Shown here in pieces: positions 26,987 to 35,931 of a stretch of 64,000 nucleotides of DNA. Both the position numbers and the translations under genes were made by a program. Numbering within the stretch: the first letter of the stretch is position 1; each line of letters starts with the position of its first letter. Where the stretch lies: positions 186,001-250,000 of the forward strand of contig JBBQWV010000004.1 in assembly GCA_038210275.1 (NCBI GenBank), given 5' to 3'. Under the pieces are notes generated by a model, which was given only the letters and a program-made list of their open reading frames with translations, was not told where the DNA came from and did not search any database. The stretch is from PALSA-1296 sp038210275 (GTDB taxonomy: Bacteria > Bacteroidota > Ignavibacteria > Palsa-1295).

Positions 26987-27238
26987 CTACTCCTCGTCGA
27001 ACTCCGATGTTTCAAAGCTTACGAGTTCTTCATGTACTTTGGAAAGAGTGCGGACTTTGAGTTCTGCTTCTTTCAAAGTTTCCGAAAGCTTCGCGGCGAG
27101 CATTGTGCCCTCTTCGTAGTGCTTCAACATTTCTTCAAGGGGGATATTACCTTCTTCAAGTCGGCTGACGATTTTCGCCAGACGGTCGAACTCGGATTCG
27201 AACGAAGTGATGTCTGCCTTTGCTTTTTCTTTTGCCAT
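26987..27238 (-). CDS. xseB: Exodeoxyribonuclease VII small subunit
   Basis: 83 residues from ATG at 27238 (MAKEKAKADI...); the frame extends a few codons further to 27253. The core FESEFDRLAKIVSRLEEGNI followed by PLEEMLKHYEEG and a second helix is the XseB helical hairpin. XseB binds XseA and is needed for degradation of single-stranded DNA to oligonucleotides. The acidic tail (FETSEFDEE) is common. It lies 24 bp after xseA. Confidence 0.95.
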   Translation of the reverse strand: MAKEKAKADITSFESEFDRLAKIVSRLEEGNIPLEEMLKHYEEGTMLAAKLSETLKEAELKVRTLSKVHEELVSFETSEFDEE

Positions 27239-27262
27239 AGGGGCGTAAAACATTCTGCGAAA

Positions 27263-28531
27263 CTAAGCCGTTCGCCGAACACTTACCTTCCCGTCATTAA
27301 AGATAACATCAACGGATTTGTCTTTCGGTAATAATGCTGCTTTACTAATGACCACTCCATTCTCGTCCTGCACCATTGCATAGCCGCGCTCAAGAACTGC
27401 ATAGGGATTCAGTGCATTGAGTGTGGATTGAAATCTTTGAGAGCGAGCATCGGCAAGTTCTAAGAAATGTTTCATACGCGATGACATCGTGTTTCCAAAT
27501 TGTATGAGGTTCGAACGCTTCTCTGATAAAGCTTGAGTAAGAACTCGTTTAAGTCCGTATCCGGTAGTGTGGCTCAACAATTCAATTCTTAAATCCGAAA
27601 GCTTTCGCTTCATAAAATAATCTAAGGTCGAAGCTGATGAAGAGAGCGATGAAAGCAATTCGTTCTGGTCGGGTGTTACTAATTCTGCTGCTGCTGTCGG
27701 AGTCGGAGCGCGAAGATCGGCTACAAAATCTGCTATTGTCACATCAACTTCATGCCCTACGGCGCTGACTACCGGAATCTTTGAAGAATAAATTGCACGT
27801 GCGACGGCTTCTTCATTGAACGACCAGAGATCTTCCAAAGAACCTCCGCCTCTACCGACGATCAAAACATCCGGGCGATCATTTTCAGGAACAAGATTCA
27901 TCTCCGTAATTGCGCGGGCAATTTCTAATTCCGCTCCAACACCTTGAACCGAAGCAGGACGAAATAATACTCCAACCAGTGGGTAACGCCTTCTTAAAAC
28001 TGTGAGAATATCATGGAGCGCTGCACCTGTTGCACTGGTAATAATACCGATCTTTTTGGGAAATCTTGGGATCTGCCGCTTCCGGCTTTCATCAAAGAGA
28101 CCTTCGATTGAAAGCTTCTTAAATAGTGCTTCGTACGCTGCCTGTAAGGCGCCAATACCAAGTGGACGAATTTGGAAAACATCAAGCTGGTAATTTCCTC
28201 GCGGAGCGTAAACGGAAATTCGCCCACGGCACAGGACTTTCTGACCTTCCTGCACATCGAATGAAAGCTGACGGGTTTTCCAAAAGACACAGGAAATTTG
28301 TGCGCCTTCATCCTTCAGCGTCCAATACCTGTGCCCTGAACGATGATGAGTAAAATTGGATATTTCACCCTCAACGGTAACATCTATGAATTTAGATTCG
28401 AGAGTATCCCTAATTGCTTTGGTCAGGCTTGTGACTGAAAGCGGTTCTGCAATAACCTCCTTCACAGGAGCAATTGCAGCCTCTTCACGCTCGAAAACCA
28501 GAGCTAACGTCTCGGATATCCTCTTCGCCAC
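27263..28531 (-). CDS. xseA: Exodeoxyribonuclease VII large subunit
   Basis: 422 residues from GTG at 28531. The N-terminal OB-fold (about 30-125: ISNFTHHRSGHRYWTLKD, ISCVFWK, GRISVYAPRGNYQL) binds single-stranded DNA. The catalytic domain shows GIITSATGAALHDIL, VGRGGGSLEDLWSFNEE and SAVGHEVDVTIADFVADLRA, the conserved XseA signatures. A helical coiled-coil region (about 290-380) and a C-terminal strand segment (LERGYAMVQDENG) complete the fold. It acts with XseB in repair. A T9SS cargo gene ends 12 bp upstream, which may put unrelated genes in one transcript. Confidence 0.97.
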   Translation of the reverse strand: MAKRISETLALVFEREEAAIAPVKEVIAEPLSVTSLTKAIRDTLESKFIDVTVEGEISNFTHHRSGHRYWTLKDEGAQISCVFWKTRQLSFDVQEGQKVLCRGRISVYAPRGNYQLDVFQIRPLGIGALQAAYEALFKKLSIEGLFDESRKRQIPRFPKKIGIITSATGAALHDILTVLRRRYPLVGVLFRPASVQGVGAELEIARAITEMNLVPENDRPDVLIVGRGGGSLEDLWSFNEEAVARAIYSSKIPVVSAVGHEVDVTIADFVADLRAPTPTAAAELVTPDQNELLSSLSSSASTLDYFMKRKLSDLRIELLSHTTGYGLKRVLTQALSEKRSNLIQFGNTMSSRMKHFLELADARSQRFQSTLNALNPYAVLERGYAMVQDENGVVISKAALLPKDKSVDVIFNDGKVSVRRTA

Positions 28532-28543
28532 AAATTAGCCCTC

Positions 28544-29422
28544 TTAGCGGACGATTAACGTCTGAGACTTTGAAATAATATTGCTGCCCTCAATACCTGA
28601 GAGTCGTATTAAATAAACTCCCGGATGAGATGAAAAATCATTCTTTGCAAGATCAATCGTATTATCTCCGGCAAACGCGTTTACTTTTCGCTCGAATATT
28701 TTCTTACCGGTCACATCATAAGCTGAAAGAGCGATATTGCAATCTTCATTCATCGTAAAATGAAGTCTTGATCTGGCATTCATAGGATTCGGGTAAATTG
28801 CGATGGCTTCAGGGGTATTAAGATCTGCTACCCCATCTATAGGTATATCCTCATTATAATACAACGTTAGAATCATATTGGAGTATAAATCCTCTCCACT
28901 ATCTTTTAATGGGAAAACAAAGGATCCCGTATTTTTCATATCTAACCTCAGCGTATGAGGGAAATGAAATGATGCAAGAGTAATATGTTTAATAATTGCC
29001 GGAATTGATTGCGGATCCCAATCCATTCTTGCAATTGTTGTCCCCGGCACAGGGTGGAATTCAATTCCAAACTGCCTGGTAAATCTATCGACCGTTGGCT
29101 TCTTACTTATATCAATGGGACCTCCGTCCGATCCATCAATTCCTAATTCAGGACGGTTCACATAATAGCCGGACATTCTGAAATCCAGATCGCCCGTTTG
29201 TCCGGGTGGGTATAGCTGTTCGCCTCCGTAGAATTCATCAGAAAACCAGTTTTCTCGTTTGTAGATCATCGAATCTGATGCAATCGGATCATACCCAAAA
29301 ATAACCGTTCGTGCAGAGTCATTTTTAATAAATAACTTCACATGCAAACTGAATTCCGGCACTGTCGCTTTGCAAATGCTGAAAGCGCTAAGAAGAGCGA
29401 ACGATATAAATAACTTTTTCAT
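28544..29422 (-). CDS. T9SS cargo protein, 292 aa, unknown N-terminal domain
   Basis: The signal peptide covers 1-19 (ends SICKA). Residues about 22-195 look like a single beta-rich domain (FSLHVKLFIKND, RTVIFGYDPIASD, YPPGQTGDLDFRMSGYY, LRLDMKNTGSFVFPL) that I do not recognise. The sorting domain begins IYPNPMNARSRLHFTM and has AYDVTGKKIFERKV and HPGVYLIRLSG. It is the last of five consecutive T9SS cargo genes and sits 12 bp before xseA with no visible terminator between, so read-through into xseA-xseB-dxs is likely. Confidence 0.8.
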   Translation of the reverse strand: MKKLFISFALLSAFSICKATVPEFSLHVKLFIKNDSARTVIFGYDPIASDSMIYKRENWFSDEFYGGEQLYPPGQTGDLDFRMSGYYVNRPELGIDGSDGGPIDISKKPTVDRFTRQFGIEFHPVPGTTIARMDWDPQSIPAIIKHITLASFHFPHTLRLDMKNTGSFVFPLKDSGEDLYSNMILTLYYNEDIPIDGVADLNTPEAIAIYPNPMNARSRLHFTMNEDCNIALSAYDVTGKKIFERKVNAFAGDNTIDLAKNDFSSHPGVYLIRLSGIEGSNIISKSQTLIVR

Positions 29423-29450
29423 AAATTTTATACTTCCCTTAAAATCACAA

Positions 29451-29482
29451 AGCGGAAGTTAGTATCTATACTAACTTCCGCT
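29451..29482 (-). terminator. Strong hairpin after the 960-aa T9SS cargo gene
   Basis: A 14-bp perfect stem (AGCGGAAGTTAGTA with its complement) and a 4-base loop start 39 bp after the stop at 29522, followed on minus by TTTGTGATTTT. Confidence 0.7.
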
Positions 29483-29521
29483 TCGCAAAAAGATTTCACC
29501 TCTTCCCTTGCGGGAGGAAGG

Positions 29522-32404
29522 TTATTTTGTAACGGTCATCTTTTCCGTCTGCACGAAGCTGCCTGCGCGGATCGTATAGAAGTACGTTCCTTCAGCAAGG
29601 TTCGATGCATCGAATGTAACAGCATGTGATCCTGCAGCGACAACAGCGTTAACCGGTGTTGCAACAACCTGACCAAGTGCATTCGTCACGGTGATCATTA
29701 CGAACGACTCAGCAGGTACGCTGTAGTTGATGTTCGTGATAGCACCAAACGGATTCGGATAGTTCGCTTCGAGCGAATAACCGCTTGCGTTCGAAGAAGC
29801 GCCGCTCTTCATAGAAAGAACAACTGACTTGACGTTACGGTCACGGATAATGACAGAGCCATTGCCCGTTGACGTTCCGAGAAGGTTACCTGTGAGGTCA
29901 CGGACTTCAACAGTGCCAGAGACATTGTCAAAATTCATGGCAATCGGATAATTCTTCGAAGCGAGCTTTACGACATGCTGATCGCCTGAGGTAGAGATGC
30001 TTCCGTTATTTGAAGAGAAACGCGCATCGAAGTCTGTGAACGATGGTGGCATTTCGAAGTTCTTCGAAGATGCTGCATTTCCAAAATAGAGATCCTGACC
30101 GTTTTGGGCAGCATCACGAACAGCAACTTTCGTAAGTGTCGTAGTAAGCTGGGCATTTGGTTCACTTGAAACTTTGCAGTTTGCAGCAACACGAACGTTA
30201 TATCCGGCTTCATCAGATACCTTTACGAAGTAACCATGTCCTGGAAGCAAGTACGCTACAGTGAAGTAACCACGTGAAGGAACATATTCCCAGAAGTCTG
30301 TTTCAAACTTCGGATTTGTACCTTGTACCGGTGTCAAAAATACTGTGAAATTAGCACCACCATCTGAAATACATGTCGGTGAGCTTGCAGCTCCGACTGA
30401 ATTCCAACCTGCATGGATGCGGACATTATCAACAGTCAATGAACGAGTACCGATCACTGATCCATCAATTACTGAGCCGTAGTGAATCATGTATCCGATA
30501 CCAAACATCAGATTGCCCTGTACTGGTGGAGTCCAACCGGCATTCGAAGCATAGCTGAATGGCGTTCCTGTTGAATTCGGGAAAATCACCGCTGCACTTG
30601 GATTCGAAGGAATCACAGGAAGCGAAATGAAATTCCAGTTCTGCGGCTGGAGAGCAGCCGTCTGAGCTGTTGTGCCCGGAGTATATTCGATAATAAAGGA
30701 TTTGATGTTTGGATCACGAATTACGATACAGCGCTGATTGCCAACCTGTGTAGCTGCACGCATATCGAAACTGAACTGACCACCATTTAAGATGTCACGG
30801 ATAATCATGCGTGAACCTTCAGGAAGATCGGTCGGATCAACACAGACGCTCAATGGATAACAAAGAGGTCCGCCTGTTCCAAAATTAACTTTATAGAGCA
30901 ATGTGCTATCAGCCGTATTTGAACGGATGTCACGACCCGTTCCGAGATTATTTGGATCTTGGAAAAGAGGATCGGTATTCGGATTCAATGATTCAAAGTA
31001 TGCATAGCAACGCTTTGTTGAATCAGCATTCGTATTTGCAGCAGCGCGATCACCTACGGTGAAAAGATTTTCTCCGTAGAGAATGTCAACGCCATCCGTT
31101 GCGCCAGCACCTGTTCCGAAGGTGATGGTCTTCGTGCAAGTCGGTGTGCAAGAATTAGTTAATTGCAAACGAATTCCTGTTCCGGCACCAGGTGAAGGCT
31201 CATCAGGACGTGCACGGACGACAAACGTTACCTTGATACGCAGCGGCGAATTATTAGCGCCGTCACTCGTAATGGTTACGTAACCCGTATAAACTCCTGG
31301 AGCTAAACCACCACCATTAGCGATGATAAAGAATGTCTTCGATTCAAAAATGATCTGCGTCTGAGTATTAAAGTTCGTAATACTCGGGAAGAAGATACAA
31401 GGCTGCCCGCCGACACCAGTCAAACCAACTTGCAACCAAGTTTGGTCAGAGCAGATATTGATGTTTGTCAGACGTGATGATCCTTGTGCATCATCGATCT
31501 GCACCTGTTCTACTGTTGTATTGGCAGAAGGATCTGCCGGATCGAATATCAAATTCGGAAGTAAATCGTAATTCTTACCGTCAGTGCTATTGAAGATCGA
31601 GAATGGACGAATTTCAATAGTTGGCTGAGCAGTGATCACGACCGGTAAACGTCCGCGAATCTGGTCTCTGTGCCCACCGAGATTTCCACGATTGAAATTA
31701 TTCGGATCGTACTGCGGATCACCAAGATGATCGGCAAATTTTGCCGTATCAAGCTGAAGCAATGCTGTATTGACCGTCCAGTTCGGAAGAATCTTGAAAC
31801 GGAGATAGCAAAGAACTGTCGATGAATCAACGACAACCGGAATTGTCATTGGAAGCGGAACTTCACTTGCAGCCGTTACACGAACGATACGATTGAATGG
31901 ATTCGTAATATCGTTTGCCGATTGCTCGGTATAACGGAAATAGAACGACTTCGCGAGAGAATTCTCAGCGGTAGAACTTTTTGTCTGCCCAACCGTCATG
32001 ATCGGCGAACCGTGTGAAGGATCCTTGTAATCAAGCTCAATAGCCTGATTTGGATACTGCACTTGGAACTCGAAGCTTCTGATCGGCTCAAGGAACTGAC
32101 CGTCAACGCCAGGAAGGCGTCCGCCAGGTCCCGGAGGAAGTCCGGTTGCGGTGTTCGGATTTTTGCTCGGATCTACACCATTAAAGATGAAGACCGGGAC
32201 GAGGAAGTACCGAGCACCTCCCGGAAGAGCATCTGGAACAAGGTACTGTGCATCCGGGTAGTAATCTTCCTGATTGATGGAAATTACAGGGTACGGATCA
32301 TAGTTAAAAAGACCAGGGCCCTGAGCCAAGGTTCTCCCGACGGATAAGAGGGTCATCATGAGCACGAAGGCTCCGATGGCCGTAAAGCTGGTAAGCTTAC
32401 GCAT
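29522..32404 (-). CDS. T9SS cargo protein, 960 aa
   Basis: ATG at 32404 is chosen because AAGGAG lies 8-9 bases upstream and a signal peptide follows (MRKLTSFTAIGAFVLMMTLL, ending GRTLAQ); the open frame reaches 32443. Residues about 30-260 contain a cohesin-like or adhesin-like beta-sandwich (PIRSFEFQVQYPNQAIEL, TVLCYLRFKILP). A second beta domain of BACON type follows (DQTWLQVGL...GVYTGYVTITSDG, about 310-400), and then a Cys-containing region (NSCTPTCTKTITFG). Two W-N-x-I/V stretches near 590-690 (QNWNFISLPV, AGWNSVG) resemble wall-associated repeats of this group. The sorting domain is NYPNPFGAITNINYSV, TNALGQVV, AEGTYFYTI. The codon choice looks more GC-rich than in neighbouring cargo genes, suggesting high expression. 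Confidence 0.83.
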   Translation of the reverse strand: MRKLTSFTAIGAFVLMMTLLSVGRTLAQGPGLFNYDPYPVISINQEDYYPDAQYLVPDALPGGARYFLVPVFIFNGVDPSKNPNTATGLPPGPGGRLPGVDGQFLEPIRSFEFQVQYPNQAIELDYKDPSHGSPIMTVGQTKSSTAENSLAKSFYFRYTEQSANDITNPFNRIVRVTAASEVPLPMTIPVVVDSSTVLCYLRFKILPNWTVNTALLQLDTAKFADHLGDPQYDPNNFNRGNLGGHRDQIRGRLPVVITAQPTIEIRPFSIFNSTDGKNYDLLPNLIFDPADPSANTTVEQVQIDDAQGSSRLTNINICSDQTWLQVGLTGVGGQPCIFFPSITNFNTQTQIIFESKTFFIIANGGGLAPGVYTGYVTITSDGANNSPLRIKVTFVVRARPDEPSPGAGTGIRLQLTNSCTPTCTKTITFGTGAGATDGVDILYGENLFTVGDRAAANTNADSTKRCYAYFESLNPNTDPLFQDPNNLGTGRDIRSNTADSTLLYKVNFGTGGPLCYPLSVCVDPTDLPEGSRMIIRDILNGGQFSFDMRAATQVGNQRCIVIRDPNIKSFIIEYTPGTTAQTAALQPQNWNFISLPVIPSNPSAAVIFPNSTGTPFSYASNAGWTPPVQGNLMFGIGYMIHYGSVIDGSVIGTRSLTVDNVRIHAGWNSVGAASSPTCISDGGANFTVFLTPVQGTNPKFETDFWEYVPSRGYFTVAYLLPGHGYFVKVSDEAGYNVRVAANCKVSSEPNAQLTTTLTKVAVRDAAQNGQDLYFGNAASSKNFEMPPSFTDFDARFSSNNGSISTSGDQHVVKLASKNYPIAMNFDNVSGTVEVRDLTGNLLGTSTGNGSVIIRDRNVKSVVLSMKSGASSNASGYSLEANYPNPFGAITNINYSVPAESFVMITVTNALGQVVATPVNAVVAAGSHAVTFDASNLAEGTYFYTIRAGSFVQTEKMTVTK

Positions 32405-32531
32405 TGCTGATTTCTCCTTACTGGTTGTTAAATTCAATTTCATAGGTCTATATCTAAAAACTACAGTTTTCGCTTATTGTTACACTTCCCGGGGTTTTAT
32501 CGTTTCTTTTCCCCGCTTTTGTGAACAAACG

Positions 32532-33827
32532 TCAGTGAATTATTAAAATTTTTTTGCTTTCCGCCTGAATACTGTCACTATGCAACGCATAAATATCAGT
32601 AACCGTTGCCGTATAAAAGCCAACCGGCATTGATGCTACCTCCCAACGGAAATCAACACCAAACATCTGATCCAAAACTTTTCTGCCCAAAGCGTCAAAA
32701 ACAACGAGATGTTTTCTTACGCCCTTATCAGACAGAAGATGAAAATTTATGATGGAGTTTGCCGGATTAGGAGAGATCACGAGATCTGTACTTCCTCCTG
32801 TTTCAGCAACGCCTGTTGTAACGGTATCTTTTTTCTGTCTCCCTAAAATGCAGAGTCCTTCAAGCTTATACGCTATTGAAGAAACCAGATTGTCAGCATT
32901 CAAGAACGTAAGCTTCGCGTGAAGCAAACCGGTACAAAGTGTATCTGTCCGCTTGTTCCCTTTTAGAACGATCTTGAGAAGCTCTCCGGGCTTTGACGTA
33001 TCGAATCCGGAAAAATTCGCAGCAATATGTGTGGAGTCTTTTGAAACGGCTAAACTGCCATTTGCCAAGAGCGCACCCCTTAAAACTACAACCGAATCAA
33101 ATGCAAGCGTATCTATATCAAATTCAAAAATTGCGCCTTTGATATTTGTGCTGTCAAGCGATGAAACATTAAGCGACAATACTTTTACAGAGTCCGACTC
33201 AATATCGGTGCTGTCGATCGACAACGTAATTGTCTTTTTCTTCGGTGGTGGCGGTAACTTTGTCGTATCCATGTATACGATTGCAAACGGATACCAGCCG
33301 ACATCATCACGTCCGGGCGCATTGTCAATTATTACTGTATCGATCTGACTATCGGTTGGCAGACTTGCGTCATGAAGAGCATCAAATCTACTTGGCGAAA
33401 TCATCGCTGAATCAGTAAAGCCTTTAACCGAGTACCTAACCTGAAATAATATCGGGTTTGATGTATCAAGCGATGAACTTGATAATACTTCGATCCGGTA
33501 TTCACCAATCGTAGGATCTCCGCCGGAGCCTTTGAAGTCTGCATTCTGAGAAGCAGTCCCATCAAAGAATTTATCGGTGGGTCTGATCTTTGTCTGATCA
33601 TAAAAATAGCGGCATTCAAACCCATGAAAGAACACAGGAGATCTTGCAGCTTCTATCTTATATGTAACATTGAGAACAATATCCGTCGTACTCGGTTTGA
33701 CCGTAATGGTCTGAAAATGGATACGAAGAATATTTTTCTTCTCGCCGAACGCTAAAGAAGTAAGCGAAAATACGAACAGAAGAACCGTTAAAAAGAGAAT
33801 CGAACGATTTTTCTTATTCACTGTCAT
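32532..33827 (-). CDS. T9SS cargo with two cohesin-like domains, 431 aa
   Basis: The signal peptide covers 1-29 (ends LAFG). Domain 1 (about 33-185: ITVKPSTTDIVLNVTYKI, FHGFECRYFYDQTKI, PILFQVRYSV) and domain 2 (about 205-330: LSIDSTDIESDSVKVLSLNV, KGAIFEFDIDTLAFDSV, GELLKIVLKG) both have the cohesin-type layout: an early strand pair, a hydrophobic Y/F-D strand with a following change of sign, and a final L-x-K/R-V strand. These are carbohydrate-binding or protein-binding folds; no dockerin partner is assigned. The sorting domain is SPNPANSIINFHLL, FDALGRKVL, PVGFYTATVTD. It lies 67 bp after the dockerin-containing gene, with a terminator hairpin between. Confidence 0.78.
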   Translation of the reverse strand: MTVNKKNRSILFLTVLLFVFSLTSLAFGEKKNILRIHFQTITVKPSTTDIVLNVTYKIEAARSPVFFHGFECRYFYDQTKIRPTDKFFDGTASQNADFKGSGGDPTIGEYRIEVLSSSSLDTSNPILFQVRYSVKGFTDSAMISPSRFDALHDASLPTDSQIDTVIIDNAPGRDDVGWYPFAIVYMDTTKLPPPPKKKTITLSIDSTDIESDSVKVLSLNVSSLDSTNIKGAIFEFDIDTLAFDSVVVLRGALLANGSLAVSKDSTHIAANFSGFDTSKPGELLKIVLKGNKRTDTLCTGLLHAKLTFLNADNLVSSIAYKLEGLCILGRQKKDTVTTGVAETGGSTDLVISPNPANSIINFHLLSDKGVRKHLVVFDALGRKVLDQMFGVDFRWEVASMPVGFYTATVTDIYALHSDSIQAESKKILIIH

Positions 33828-33852
33828 TTGTCAAAGAACAAAATTATCCAAA

Positions 33853-33880
33853 CCTTAGAGAGGCAAATGCCTCTCTAAGG
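33853..33880 (-). terminator. Hairpin terminator between two T9SS cargo genes
   Basis: CCTTAGAGAGGCA and its complement form a 13-bp stem around AA, 15 bp after the stop at 33895. On minus it is followed by TTTGG and then TTTTG. Confidence 0.7.
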
Positions 33881-33894
33881 TAGGAATTCTAAAT

Positions 33895-35820
33895 TTAGCG
33901 CGCAACCTGCATCTTGACAGTCTGCACGTTATCACCGGCTGTAACCTGATAATAATATGCGCCTGACGCGACGATGCTTCCTGCGTTATCTCTGCCATCC
34001 CAGTTGAGTTGGCTCTGACCGGCAGCGAAAGTCTGTCCGCTTACAAGCGTACGGATTCCCTTACCGAGCATATCGAAAACGCGAACCGTTACTTCCTGAG
34101 AAGTCGGCAAGTTGAAGCGAATCATTGTCTGCGATGCATTCGAGACGATAAAAGGATTAGGCATATTCTGTTCGACAGAGAAGCCGTTGACGTTTGTATT
34201 GCCGACACCCGCGACTGCCAATGTTGAACGTGAAGAGCTTGAAGGCTCATCATTAATTACGACATTGCTAAGTTCAAATTCTGCAGGCACGTGGGTTGCA
34301 ACATTAAACTCTAAGTAACCCAATACATCTCCATCAGAGAAGATACCGCTTGCAGCGAGAACAACTTTGCCATTTCCGGCATTGCCCTTGAGCATTGTTG
34401 TTGTACCTGACTGAGTTCCGACAAATTGCATTGCCGTAGTATTCAAACTCGTAACGTTCATTTCAGCACCCAATGGTCCATTGACCGTACCGTGAAGTAC
34501 GATAGGAACAAGCGCCGTATTGCCGTTAATTTTCACCGCACTCATATCTGCCGAAATACCGGAGATACTTGTGCTATTCGAGTTGGTCTCTTTCCATGCC
34601 GGAACCGGAAGCGGAATCGGCCAAGGCAAGAACGGAAGCTTTGCTGCAAGATACATAAGAATGTATGCTGCATCGTAAGATGTTACTCTATAAAAGTAAA
34701 CAGAAGGATAGAGTGGGTTGGTATAGCGTCCATTATGATTAGCATCACCATGGAATGCGCCTCTTCCTTCAACACTATCCATTGCAGGTATAGACTGCGC
34801 TACAGACTGTAAAATTAAATCTGCATCCGCAAGAGTAACGAAAAGATTTTGACTCACACGTGTCTTTGGCGGAGCATTTGGATCAATCTGTGTAAGATTA
34901 GCGTCTCCATCACCCCATTGTGCTAGTGTTCCCAATCCCTGCGGAGTGAAGACAATAGCACGACTTGGCAAGCAGCTTCCAGGAGGCCAGCATGTTGTCA
35001 AAGAATCGGTATTAAGACGGATCGGATCGCCGTTCGAGAATGTAGATTGGAATAAAGCATTCATGTGCGTCAAACCAACACTGTCTTCTATACCAACAGT
35101 ACAACCCTGTGTTTTTACGTTTCCAGCACTACCGATCGGTCCGTAATGGAATTCGATGATGGCGCGCTTATCGGCGACGGAAGCATCGTTCGCAAGAGGA
35201 TTCTCAATGATCTTCACCTGAAACGAAGCGATTGAATTTACATCGCTCGAAGCAGGGGGATGACTGATATTAATATTCAAATCTTTCCATTCAACAATGA
35301 ATGTATGGATGAACGAACCCGGTAAAGCGTTCGGATTAGGATCCGCAACTGCAGTTATCGAGTACTGAATCTTCGAAGGTTTGAAGCCCTGCGGAGCGTC
35401 AGAGAGTGTACGATAGAAATGATCTCCGAAGAACGGCGCGATTGTATTATTCGGGCGGTTCGGTAGAAAAAGGAAATATTTATCATTCGTGATCGTTGGG
35501 ATCGGATGCCCTTCGGCACGACCAACAGAAATCCAGCCGTTAATACAGATGTTAACCGTGCTATAAAGATTTCCGTTATAGTCAAAGTTAAAACCCGTTG
35601 GGATATCAACAGCAACGCCATCGTCGCGATCAATTGATCCGGTAAAATTATTGAATGCACCATCCGAGATCACCGTTGCAACCGCTAACGGGTTGTAGAA
35701 CTGATTCTGGATCGAACAGTCATAATGTGCCCATATCTGTGCATGAGACGTTGTTACGCCCATGATCATTGCGAGCGCCACTGTGCTCATGCTGAAAAGA
35801 AACCGTTGAAAGAGTTTCAT
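33895..35820 (-). CDS. T9SS cargo with dockerin-like pair and cohesin-like domain, 641 aa
   Basis: The signal peptide covers 1-27 (ends TTSHAQ); GGAG stands about 9 bases before the ATG. Residues 30-280 form a beta-rich domain with INGWISVGR and TIAPFFGDHFYRTL, like the nidogen-type or NHL-adjacent domains of secreted proteins. Two dockerin-like half-sites follow: DGDANLTQ with VTLADADLIL (about 303-335), and HGDANHNG with VTSYDAAYIL (about 357-390). Each pairs a D-x-N/D calcium-loop pattern with a following helix. A cohesin-like module covers about 420-527 (NTALVPIVLHG, GAEMNVTSLNTTAMQFV, GDVLGYLEFNV). The sorting domain is MPNPFIVSNASQTMIRFNLP, FDMLGKGIRTL and GRDNAG (FlgD-like), ending ASGAYYYQVTAG. 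Calcium binding and self-assembly are inferences. Confidence 0.83.
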   Translation of the reverse strand: MKLFQRFLFSMSTVALAMIMGVTTSHAQIWAHYDCSIQNQFYNPLAVATVISDGAFNNFTGSIDRDDGVAVDIPTGFNFDYNGNLYSTVNICINGWISVGRAEGHPIPTITNDKYFLFLPNRPNNTIAPFFGDHFYRTLSDAPQGFKPSKIQYSITAVADPNPNALPGSFIHTFIVEWKDLNINISHPPASSDVNSIASFQVKIIENPLANDASVADKRAIIEFHYGPIGSAGNVKTQGCTVGIEDSVGLTHMNALFQSTFSNGDPIRLNTDSLTTCWPPGSCLPSRAIVFTPQGLGTLAQWGDGDANLTQIDPNAPPKTRVSQNLFVTLADADLILQSVAQSIPAMDSVEGRGAFHGDANHNGRYTNPLYPSVYFYRVTSYDAAYILMYLAAKLPFLPWPIPLPVPAWKETNSNSTSISGISADMSAVKINGNTALVPIVLHGTVNGPLGAEMNVTSLNTTAMQFVGTQSGTTTMLKGNAGNGKVVLAASGIFSDGDVLGYLEFNVATHVPAEFELSNVVINDEPSSSSRSTLAVAGVGNTNVNGFSVEQNMPNPFIVSNASQTMIRFNLPTSQEVTVRVFDMLGKGIRTLVSGQTFAAGQSQLNWDGRDNAGSIVASGAYYYQVTAGDNVQTVKMQVAR

Positions 35821-35892
35821 AAGTATATTCTCCTACTGAGAGTTGAAACCAAAAGTATCGTTATTAAAAAATTGTTTTCGAGTGGGTAGCAA

Positions 35893-35919
35893 TCCGGAGC
35901 GGTGTTAAACCGCTCCGGA
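35893..35919 (-). terminator. Hairpin after the 2087-aa T9SS cargo gene
   Basis: TCCGGAGCGGT (35893-35903) pairs with ACCGCTCCGGA (35909-35919) around a 5-base loop, 13 bp after the stop. The T-tract is weak. Confidence 0.6.
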
Positions 35920-35931
35920 AATCAGCATACC